Positions 1 through 3,213 of a stretch of DNA of 5,304 bases are shown here, piece after piece. This DNA comes from an uncultured Candidatus Melainabacteria bacterium. Its GTDB lineage: Bacteria; Cyanobacteriota; Vampirovibrionia; Gastranaerophilales; Gastranaerophilaceae. A model generated the notes under the pieces. The model saw only the letters and a list, made by a program, of their open reading frames with translations, did no database searches and was not told the origin of the DNA. The DNA is taken from contig CAKVJR010000122.1 in NCBI GenBank assembly GCA_934754855.1, positions 1-5,304 on the forward strand, in the 5' to 3' direction. How positions within the stretch are numbered: the stretch's first letter is position 1; each line of letters starts with the position of its first letter. The translations under genes and the position numbers were made by a program.

Positions 1-1173
1 CATCTCGACAGTGCTACAGGGGAGTATGTTAAGGGTATTTTCAATTACATCTCGTTTGATGTAATTTTCTTGTTAATCGGTATGATGATTATCGTTAACA
101 TTTCAAGTAAAAGCGGTATTTTCAAATGGCTCGCTTTGAGTGTTTTGAAAATGACAAAAGGACACCCGAAACTTGTTTTGTTCACGATGGCATTGATTAC
201 GGCTGTTTTGTCAGCGTTCTTGGATAACGTTACAACGGTTGTTCTTATGTTGCCGATTACATTTGTTGTTGCAAAAGAATTGGGCGTTGACCCTATTCCG
301 TTTTTGATTTCGGAAGTTTTTGCTTCAAATATCGGTGGTACTGCTACGTTGATTGGTGATCCGCCGAACATCATTATCGGAGCAAGAGCCGGTCTTTCAT
401 TTATGGATTTCTTGAATGAATTGACTTTGATTGTTTCAATCATTTTACTTGTCGTAATTTCAGTTATGACGTTTTTATTCAGAAAAAATCTCAAAGCAAC
501 TCCTGAAAAAATGGCAGAAATTGCAAATATCGACAATTCTCACACAATTGAGAATAAAGGCTTGATGATTAGATCTTTAATCACGTTAATCCTTGTTATT
601 ACAGGATTTGTAACTCACGATATCACACATATCGACGCTTATGTCTTTGCGGTTGCGGGTGCAAGTTTCTTGTTGCTCTTTGAAAAACCGAAAGAAATTT
701 ATCAAGATGTTGAATGGCTTACGATTTTCTTCTTTATCGGCTTGTTTATTATCATTGGCGGTTTTGAGGCAAATGGCGGTATCAACTTCTTGGCGCACAA
801 ATTGATAGACTTGACTCACGGAAGTCTTGATGTTGCAACAATGCTTATCCTTTGGGGTTCAGGTATTTTGTCAGGTATTATCGACAATATTCCTTATACA
901 GCAACAATGGCTCCTTTGATTGATCAGGTACAACACGCAATTCCATACACAGGAGAAGGTCATCACCCGCTTTGGTGGGCATTGTCATTGGGTGCTTGCC
1001 TTGGTGGTAACTTGACAATTATCGGTGCTGCCGCAAACGTTCTCGTCAGCGAAACGGCTGCATCAAAAGGATACCCGATTTCATTTATGAGATTTTTGAA
1101 ATACGGTGTTTTGACAACATCGATTTCACTCGTATTAAGTTCGGCTTATTTGTACTTGAGATATTTGCATTAA
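1..1173 (+). CDS. ArsB/NhaD-family ion transporter (SLC13/IT superfamily permease), 5'-truncated
   Basis: This is an inner-membrane secondary transporter of the ion-transporter superfamily; arsenite/Na+-H+ antiporter-type permeases are the closest familiar group. The frame is open from base 1, so the N-terminus lies outside the window; 390 residues are visible, roughly 40-50 short of a full protein. The TTG at 70 is an internal Leu codon inside a membrane segment, not a start. The two-fold pseudo-repeat of this fold is visible: the first half has FLDNVTTVVLMLPI (about residues 74-87) followed by GGTATLIGDPPN (112-123), and the second half has SGIIDNIPYTATMAPL (291-306) followed by LGGNLTIIGAAANVL (334-348). 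These Asp-Asn and Gly-Gly/Asn segments form the re-entrant hairpins and substrate site in the superfamily. A hydrophilic loop (about 160-190) joins the halves. Fold and family are secure; the substrate (arsenite, Na+/H+, dicarboxylate or other) cannot be told from sequence alone. The gene ends with its own terminator. Confidence 0.9.
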   Translation, partial: HLDSATGEYVKGIFNYISFDVIFLLIGMMIIVNISSKSGIFKWLALSVLKMTKGHPKLVLFTMALITAVLSAFLDNVTTVVLMLPITFVVAKELGVDPIPFLISEVFASNIGGTATLIGDPPNIIIGARAGLSFMDFLNELTLIVSIILLVVISVMTFLFRKNLKATPEKMAEIANIDNSHTIENKGLMIRSLITLILVITGFVTHDITHIDAYVFAVAGASFLLLFEKPKEIYQDVEWLTIFFFIGLFIIIGGFEANGGINFLAHKLIDLTHGSLDVATMLILWGSGILSGIIDNIPYTATMAPLIDQVQHAIPYTGEGHHPLWWALSLGACLGGNLTIIGAAANVLVSETAASKGYPISFMRFLKYGVLTTSISLVLSSAYLYLRYLH

Positions 1174-1216
1174 TCATAAGATTAGTTTAAAGTCAGCAAA
1201 GAATTGATGTTCAAAT

Positions 1217-1250
1217 AAAAAAGAGATGTCCCCTCGACATCTCTTTTTTT
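1217..1250 (+). terminator. Intrinsic terminator of the transporter gene
   Basis: A 14-bp perfect stem (1217-1230 with 1236-1249, core GAGATGTC/GACATCTC) has a 5-nt loop CCCTC, and the descending arm runs into a tract of seven Ts. It lies 43 bp after the transporter stop codon. The A-tract on the left arm lets it work on the minus strand too, although no minus-strand gene ends nearby. Confidence 0.93.
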
Positions 1251-1257
1251 ATTTATT

Positions 1258-1286
1258 GTCATACTGAGGAACAAACAGAGTTCTGA
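1258..1286 (+). repeat. Hairpin repeat copy 1 (truncated on the right)
   Basis: First of a family with the layout GTC, 5-nt outer arm, GA, inner stem-loop, GA, complementary 5-nt arm, CT. Here the outer left arm is ATACT (1261-1265). GA is kept on both sides (1266-1267 and 1285-1286), and the inner stem is GGAAC/GTTCT with one G-T wobble around a 7-nt loop. The right outer arm is missing because copy 2 begins at 1291. Confidence 0.55.
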
Positions 1287-1290
1287 AACC

Positions 1291-1320
1291 GTCATTCTGA
1301 GGACGAAGTCCGAAGAATCT
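1291..1320 (+). repeat. Hairpin repeat copy 2 (complete)
   Basis: The outer arms are ATTCT (1294-1298) and AGAAT (1314-1318), with GA on the 3' side of the first arm (1299-1300) and on the 5' side of the second (1312-1313). The inner stem is GGAC/GTCC around GAA (1301-1311). Together with copy 3 (opposite orientation) it also forms a larger inverted repeat over 1291-1368, with a short AT-rich spacer. Confidence 0.85.
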
Positions 1321-1341
1321 GTTTTAATGCGTTTATTTTAT

Positions 1342-1368
1342 AGATTCTTCGCTTACACTCAGAATGAC
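1342..1368 (-). repeat. Hairpin repeat copy 3, inverted
   Basis: Read on the minus strand it has the same outer arms ATTCT/AGAAT and the GA/GA pair, with a shorter inner core GTGTAAGC in which only G-C and a T-G wobble can pair. With the following hairpin (1379-1398) it forms a segment of about 57 bp that recurs in the same order and orientation at 2259-2315. Confidence 0.8.
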
Positions 1369-1378
1369 AAGAACTGAC

Positions 1379-1398
1379 TTGGTCGGCTAAAGCCAACC
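1379..1398. repeat. TAAA-loop hairpin, copy 1
   Basis: Arms GGTCGGC (1381-1387) and GCCAACC (1392-1398) enclose a TAAA loop, with one internal mismatch. The matching element at 2295-2316 has the same loop but arms ending GAC/GTC instead of GGC/GCC, a compensatory change. It always follows the 3' side of an inverted hairpin repeat in this window. Confidence 0.65.
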
Positions 1399-1404
1399 CT
1401 ACTT

Positions 1405-1433
1405 CTGCCACGGGTAAAGCCCTCGCAGTGACA
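1405..1433 (-). repeat. Degenerate hairpin repeat, ACTGC variant
   Basis: On the minus strand this reads TGTC, ACTGC, GA, a GGG/CCC stem around CTTTA, then GTG and GCAG. The outer CTGC/GCAG arms and the inner stem still pair, but the second GA has become GTG. It looks like a diverged member of the same hairpin family with a different outer arm. Confidence 0.55.
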
Positions 1434-1461
1434 GTAATTGAATACATACAAATGTTCATTA

Positions 1462-1493
1462 TCATTACGAGGAGTATAACGACGAAACAATCC
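1462..1493 (+). repeat. Degenerate hairpin repeat, ATTAC variant
   Basis: The segment reads TC, ATTAC, GA, GGAGTATAACGAC, GA, AACAAT, CC. The order of elements matches the family and resembles widely distributed intergenic repeats of the form TCATTGCGAGGA...GACGAAGCAATCC (recalled, not searched). Only three outer base pairs survive, so this copy appears decayed. Confidence 0.5.
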
Positions 1494-1532
1494 AATGTTT
1501 ACTCATTTATTGGAGAACTTTATACATTCATC

Positions 1533-1564
1533 GTCATATTGAGGGGCTTGTCCCCGAAATATCT
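1533..1564 (+). repeat. Hairpin repeat copy with fully swapped stems
   Basis: The outer arms are ATATT (1536-1540) and AATAT (1558-1562), perfectly complementary but different from the ATTCT/AGAAT of other copies. The inner stem is GGGG/CCCC (1543-1546, 1552-1555) around CTTGT, again different. GTC, both GA dinucleotides and the final CT are unchanged. Paired changes in both stems argue that the hairpin itself has been maintained. Confidence 0.8.
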
Positions 1565-1583
1565 GTTTTCAGCAATTTTTCAT

Positions 1584-1614
1584 AGATTCTTCGCCACAGG
1601 TGGTTCAGAATGAC
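1584..1614 (-). repeat. Hairpin repeat copy downstream of the XRE gene, inverted
   Basis: Outer arms ATTCT (1586-1590) and AGAAT (1607-1611) flank the conserved GA/GA (seen as TC/TC on the plus strand). The inner stem is CCAC/GTGG (1594-1603), flanked by a G-T wobble, a third independent inner-stem sequence. The element lies 26 bp beyond the stop of the XRE gene and may form the end of its transcript, though no T-tract follows. Confidence 0.8.
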
Positions 1615-1640
1615 AAAACAAATATTAGAAATGCTGCGTT

Positions 1641-1853
1641 TTATTGCTTTAACAAATCAATTACATCTATTTCAAATATATTTGCAATTTGTTCTAATTT
1701 GTCTATCGTGATATTAATCGATTTTCTCTCTAATTTGCTGATGTATGAATTGTCAAAACCTAATAGCAGCGACAATTCTTCTCTTTTTAAGTTTTTATTT
1801 GTCCTGAATTTTTTAACGTTATTAGCAATTCTTTGTCGTATTTCTTGACTCAT
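1641..1853 (-). CDS. Small XRE-family helix-turn-helix transcriptional regulator
   Basis: This is a 70-residue stand-alone DNA-binding protein, little more than a Cro/C1-type HTH domain. RIANNVKKFRTNKNL (about 8-22) is helix 1, KREELSLLLG (23-32) is helix 2, and DNSYISKLER (34-43) is the recognition helix with its usual S-x-I-S-x-x-E-R signature. The last part (NITIDKLEQIANIFEIDVIDLLK) is the typical helix 4-5 dimerisation half. The length resembles restriction-modification controller and phage-type regulators. The ATG at 1853 is the only sensible start. The ribosome site is poor: GGA lies only 2 nt from the ATG and inside an operator-like palindrome. A TATACT on the minus strand (1867-1872) could be its -10, giving a very short leader. 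It is divergent from the HAD gene, and the shared region holds two matching palindromes, so autoregulation and control of the HAD gene are likely (inference). Confidence 0.9.
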   Translation of the reverse strand: MSQEIRQRIANNVKKFRTNKNLKREELSLLLGFDNSYISKLERKSINITIDKLEQIANIFEIDVIDLLKQ

Positions 1854-1874
1854 ATTCCAATATTGGAGTATAAT
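1845..1874 (+). promoter_or_regulatory. Sigma-70 promoter for the HAD-like gene
   Basis: A -35 TTGACT (1845-1850) and a perfect -10 TATAAT (1869-1874) are separated by 18 bp. The -35 overlaps the first codons of the divergent XRE gene, and a 12-bp palindrome (1856-1867) fills the spacer, an ideal place for a repressor. A start near 1881 would leave a leader of about 37 nt before the predicted start of the HAD gene. Confidence 0.75.
1856..1867. promoter_or_regulatory. Operator-like palindrome O1
   Basis: TCCAATATTGGA is a perfect 12-bp palindrome lying between the -35 and -10 boxes of the plus-strand promoter and directly upstream of the XRE start codon. A near copy lies at 1899-1911. The probable ligand is the adjacent XRE protein (inference). 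Confidence 0.65.
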
Positions 1875-1898
1875 TAATAAAAATTACAGGACTGTTAG

Positions 1899-1911
1899 TC
1901 CAATATTTGGA
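1899..1911. promoter_or_regulatory. Operator-like palindrome O2
   Basis: TCCAATATTTGGA has the same TCCAA/TTGGA arms as O1 with one more central base. It begins 43 bp after O1, about four helical turns, and overlaps the GGAG ribosome site of the HAD gene. Two sites with this spacing would suit cooperative binding by XRE dimers. Confidence 0.6.
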
Positions 1912-1912
1912 G
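1909..1912 (+). promoter_or_regulatory. Ribosome binding site that decides the HAD start
   Basis: GGAG lies 5 nt before ATA (1918) and 8 nt before TTA (1921), with only As between. It is the sole Shine-Dalgarno match upstream of motif I. It is too far (32 nt) from TTG 1945 to serve that codon. It is also the right end of palindrome O2, so a bound regulator would lie over the same DNA. Confidence 0.6.
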
Positions 1913-1917
1913 AAAAA

Positions 1918-2253
1918 ATATTAAAAAAGACTATTTTAATAGACTTGGACGGGGTTTTGAATGACTATGTAGGGAATTATGACAAGGATTTCATTCCACC
2001 GATAAAGGTTGGGACGAAAGAGTTTTTAGAAGATTTATCAGAAAATTATCAGGTGAAAATTTTTACGACACGAGATAAAAATCTTGCATCAAAATGGATT
2101 TCCGAAAATGGATTGAGTGAATTGATTGTTGGTATTACAAATGTCAAAGAGCCTTGTTGGGTGTATGTTGACGACAGATGTATAACTTTCGACGGCAATT
2201 TTGAGGGTTTAATCGACAAAATCGATAATTTTAAACCGTATTATAAAATGTAG
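1918..2253 (+). CDS. Small HAD-like hydrolase/phosphatase with non-canonical start
   Basis: This minimal haloacid-dehalogenase-fold protein of about 111 residues has no cap domain. Counting from 1918, motif I is ILIDLDGVLN (nucleophile Asp9, acid/base Asp11), motif II is KIFTTRD (Thr50/51), Lys77 is a candidate motif III lysine, and motif IV is VYVDDRC (Asp85-Asp86, Mg2+ ligands). All catalytic elements are present, so a phosphatase on a small phosphorylated substrate is expected; the NT5C-like 5'(3')-deoxyribonucleotidase group is a possible relative, but the substrate is unknown. Start choice: the first ATG/GTG/TTG in frame is TTG at 1945, which would begin between the two motif I aspartates and delete the nucleophile. 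The frame is open back to a TGA at 1846-1848 with no standard start. GGAG at 1909-1912 points to ATA at 1918 (5-nt spacer) or TTA at 1921 (8-nt spacer), so the start is uncertain. The gene is divergent from the XRE gene and AT-rich like it. Confidence 0.78.
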   Translation: MLKKTILIDLDGVLNDYVGNYDKDFIPPIKVGTKEFLEDLSENYQVKIFTTRDKNLASKWISENGLSELIVGITNVKEPCWVYVDDRCITFDGNFEGLIDKIDNFKPYYKM

Positions 2254-2258
2254 TTTAC

Positions 2259-2284
2259 AGATTCTTCGCTTCGCTCAGAATGAC
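2259..2284 (-). repeat. Hairpin repeat copy after the HAD gene, inverted
   Basis: Outer arms ATTCT (2261-2265) and AGAAT (2277-2281), the conserved GA/GA, and a minimal inner stem GC/GC around GAA (2268-2274). It begins 5 bp after the HAD stop codon. It starts a segment of about 57 bp nearly identical to 1342-1398, including the following hairpin. Confidence 0.82.
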
Positions 2285-2294
2285 AAGAACTGTC

Positions 2295-2316
2295 TTGGTC
2301 GACTAAAGTCGACCAA
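2295..2316. repeat. TAAA-loop hairpin, copy 2 (perfect)
   Basis: Nine-bp perfect arms TTGGTCGAC (2295-2303) and GTCGACCAA (2308-2316) enclose TAAA. It is the counterpart of 1379-1398 and follows an inverted hairpin repeat at the same distance. There is no T-tract, so it is not a standard terminator on its own. Confidence 0.72.
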
Positions 2317-2338
2317 TCAATCCTTATCCTTATTATTA

Positions 2339-2355
2339 TGGGGACGAAGTCCTCA
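2339..2355. repeat. Isolated GGAC-GAA-GTCC hairpin core
   Basis: The 11-mer GGACGAAGTCC (2342-2352) is identical to the inner core of the repeat at 1301-1311. Here pairing extends outward through TGG/TCA with one wobble, but the ATTCT/AGAAT arms are absent. It is probably a decayed or rearranged member of the family. Confidence 0.45.
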
Positions 2356-2357
2356 AT

Positions 2358-2381
2358 AAAAAAGCCCTCATAATGAGGGCT
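2358..2381 (-). terminator. Intrinsic terminator of the 67-aa gene (possibly bidirectional)
   Basis: An 8-bp GC-rich stem, AGCCCTCA/TGAGGGCT (2363-2370 and 2374-2381), has a 3-nt loop. On the minus strand the stem runs directly into a T-tract (As at 2358-2362 on the plus strand), a textbook arrangement. On the plus strand seven Ts (2387-2393) follow only after a 5-nt gap, so it may also end HAD transcription less efficiently. Confidence 0.8.
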
Positions 2382-2393
2382 GAGAATTTTTTT

Positions 2394-2463
2394 GAGAGTG
2401 TGAGAGTTGTGAGAGTTGTGAGAGTTTAATTTGAGAGTTTTAAAAAATTTTGAGAGTGAGAGT
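2394..2463. repeat. Irregular array of seven GAGAGT motifs
   Basis: GAGAGT occurs at 2394, 2402, 2411, 2420, 2433, 2452 and 2458, giving start-to-start steps of 8, 9, 9, 13, 19 and 6. Most copies are preceded by T or TT, and two are separated by TGT-type linkers. On the minus strand this is ACTCTC repeated through the 3' untranslated region of the 67-aa gene, between its stop and terminator. Spacing is too irregular and units too short for a CRISPR. Confidence 0.75.
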
Positions 2464-2488
2464 TAATTTAAAATCTTTTTTATTCGGA

Positions 2489-2692
2489 CTATTTGCCGAT
2501 TTTTGAGATAAACTTAATAACTCCGTTGATTTGATCTTTTACAAAAGATTGTGCCAATTTTGAAAGCGGTTGGCTATCAACGAATTCGTATGCAACATAG
2601 ATAGGATCTTGAGAATTTCTAAAACGCATTCTCGGATCGTTGCCTGTGATTTGAACACCTGCGAACATTCCTGCTGTTAATTCTGCTGCCAT
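2489..2692 (-). CDS. Uncharacterised 67-residue protein
   Basis: I do not recognise a family. The gene is supported by an ATG at 2692 with AGGA 7 nt upstream (2700-2703), its own terminator, and an upstream block shared with the neighbouring CopG gene. The protein begins MAAELTAGMFAGVQITGNDP, has a central NSQDPIYVAYEFVD segment of alternating hydrophobic residues (about 27-40) suggesting a beta strand, and ends with a basic amphipathic helix-like part (KLAQSFVKDQINGVIKFISKIGK). No signal peptide, transmembrane helix, cysteine pair or known DNA-binding motif is visible, so it is probably cytosolic. Codon use looks like that of the other minus-strand genes. The preceding gene ends in a terminator, so this one is probably monocistronic. 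A small structural or regulatory protein is possible; no function is claimed. Confidence 0.75.
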   Translation of the reverse strand: MAAELTAGMFAGVQITGNDPRMRFRNSQDPIYVAYEFVDSQPLSKLAQSFVKDQINGVIKFISKIGK

Positions 2693-2721
2693 CTCGTTGT
2701 CCTTTGTTTATCTCTCTCGTA

Positions 2722-2755
2722 CTTTTATAAAGTATTTTTTACACGAAAAATTGAC
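2722..2755 (-). promoter_or_regulatory. Shared upstream element, copy at the 67-aa gene
   Basis: This 34-nt block matches 3067-3100 upstream of the CopG gene at 24 of 34 positions ungapped, and better with one compensating indel. Read on the minus strand the pattern is G[TA]CAATTTTT, CG, A-run, then TTTAT[AG]AAAG. TATAAA (2724-2729) could be a -10, putting the start about 25 nt before the ATG; no good -35 is seen. It also contains TACTTT/AAAGTA arms (2720-2734), a 15-bp palindrome. Confidence 0.45.
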
Positions 2756-2775
2756 TTTTTAATTAAAAGTCAATT
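2749..2775. repeat. AT-rich inverted repeat upstream of the 67-aa gene
   Basis: Perfect 11-bp arms AATTGACTTTT (2749-2759) and AAAAGTCAATT (2765-2775) have a 5-nt centre. It overlaps the upstream end of the shared element. The lack of G-C pairs and of a T-tract argues against a terminator; an operator for a dimeric regulator is more plausible. Confidence 0.5.
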
Positions 2776-2784
2776 CACAAAACT

Positions 2785-2825
2785 TAATAAAGGCATACAA
2801 CCTCCATCACCGTTGATTGTATGCC
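2785..2825 (-). terminator. Intrinsic terminator of the CopG gene
   Basis: A 9-bp perfect stem GGCATACAA/TTGTATGCC (2792-2800 and 2817-2825) encloses a 16-nt loop, and on the minus strand is followed by TTTATT. It lies 18 bp past the CopG stop. The loop is longer than usual, so efficiency may be moderate, but the position and T-rich tail fit. Confidence 0.65.
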
Positions 2826-2843
2826 GTTTTAAATTTAATCGTA

Positions 2844-3032
2844 TTAGCCCAAAAGTTCTTCGAGAATTTCTGCGTTCTTTTGTGCCAATGCGTTTTCACG
2901 AACTCGTTGTTTATTAATATACGTTCTGAGTGCTTCTCTGATAAGTTCGCTTCTCGAACGATTTTCGCCTTCTGCAACACCATCAATCTTATTCAAAAAT
3001 TCTTCCGGCATTGAAATCAAAACACGAGCCAT
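2844..3032 (-). CDS. CopG/Arc-type ribbon-helix-helix DNA-binding protein
   Basis: This 62-residue protein has the full ribbon-helix-helix layout: an N-terminal beta strand ARVLISMP (2-9) that would enter the DNA groove, helix A EEFLNKIDGVAEGE (10-23), the turn NRSRSE, and helix B SELIREALRTYINKQ (27-41). A charged helical tail RVRENALAQKNAEILEELL follows. Such proteins act as dimers and usually repress their own promoter, often as antitoxins. The start is secure: ATG at 3032 with AGGAG 8 nt upstream (3041-3045). No toxin-like gene (RelE, ParE, PIN or MazF type) adjoins it; the downstream gene is the unrelated 67-aa protein behind a terminator. It is therefore more likely a solitary regulator than a toxin-antitoxin component, although the shared upstream block hints that it may control both small genes (inference). 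Confidence 0.9.
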   Translation of the reverse strand: MARVLISMPEEFLNKIDGVAEGENRSRSELIREALRTYINKQRVRENALAQKNAEILEELLG

Positions 3033-3066
3033 GTATATATCTCCTTTAATTATCTATCTCTTTACT

Positions 3067-3100
3067 CTTTCATAAACGTTTTTTTCTCGAAAAAATTGTC
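3067..3100 (-). promoter_or_regulatory. Shared upstream element, copy at the CopG gene
   Basis: Partner of 2722-2755. On the plus strand it contains TTTTTT-CTCG-AAAAAA (3081-3095), an inverted repeat of T and A runs around CTCG; the other copy has the same runs around ACACG. It lies 22-23 nt upstream of the AGGAG ribosome site. It is either a promoter (-10-like TATGAA, 3069-3074) or an operator/leader element downstream of the promoter at 3108-3136. Confidence 0.45.
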
Positions 3101-3107
3101 TTTTTTA

Positions 3108-3136
3108 TATATATTTTGCGTAATATATCTTAACAA
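3108..3136 (-). promoter_or_regulatory. Candidate promoter of the CopG gene
   Basis: On the minus strand TTGTTA (3131-3136) and TATATA (3108-3113) are separated by 17 bp. Each matches the sigma-70 consensus at four of six positions. Transcription would begin near 3101 and produce a leader of about 68 nt containing the shared element. The AT-richness of the region makes chance matches likely. Confidence 0.35.
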
Positions 3137-3161
3137 TGCAAAACATCAACAAAACGCCGAC

Positions 3162-3189
3162 AAAAAACCTCTTTGAGTAAACAAAGAGG
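3162..3189 (-). terminator. Intrinsic terminator of the RSH gene
   Basis: An 8-bp perfect stem CCTCTTTG/CAAAGAGG (3168-3175 and 3182-3189) has a 6-nt loop, followed directly by six Ts on the minus strand (As at 3162-3167). It lies 24 bp past the stop codon and separates this gene from the CopG unit. Confidence 0.92.
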
Positions 3190-3213
3190 CTCTTTTGAGA
3201 TAATTGAGAAAAA

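Larger units (their letters stand above)
1251..1640. other. Gene-free intergenic repeat cluster
   Basis: Apart from the hairpin repeats listed separately, this stretch shows nothing coding. Short open frames here run across the repeats, lack ribosome binding sites and resemble no protein family. There is no transposase remnant. The spacer DNA (1434-1460, 1494-1531) is AT-rich and featureless to my reading. Confidence 0.7.

Noticed and set aside
45..536. Minus-strand frame of 163 codons opposite the transporter
   Set aside because: It is antisense to conserved transporter motifs; no ribosome site or family likeness.
1291..1368. MITE or insertion-sequence remnant formed by the paired inverted repeats
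   Set aside because: The ends are inverted, but I see no target-site duplication at the flanks and no transposase fragment; simple head-to-head hairpin repeats explain it.
1292..1613. Open frames of 60-70 codons on both strands across 1292-1613
   Set aside because: They run through the hairpin repeats, have no ribosome sites or recognisable domains, and their translated composition reflects the repeat sequence.
1600..1848. Plus-strand frame opposite the XRE gene
   Set aside because: It is antisense to a gene with a clear HTH domain, so the frame is a shadow.
1945..2253. TTG at 1945 as the true start of the HAD gene
   Set aside because: It would remove the nucleophilic Asp of motif I and has no ribosome site at the right distance; an upstream start with GGAG fits better.
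2394..2463. CRISPR-like array
   Set aside because: The repeated unit is only 6 nt with irregular spacing and no spacers of uniform length; no cas genes nearby.
2749..2775. Terminator for the CopG gene
   Set aside because: The stem is almost all A-T and no suitable T-tract follows; the GC-richer stem at 2792-2825 is nearer the stop and fits better.
2817..3014. Plus-strand frame opposite the CopG gene
   Set aside because: It is a shadow of a well-supported ribbon-helix-helix gene, starts inside the terminator hairpin and has no ribosome site.
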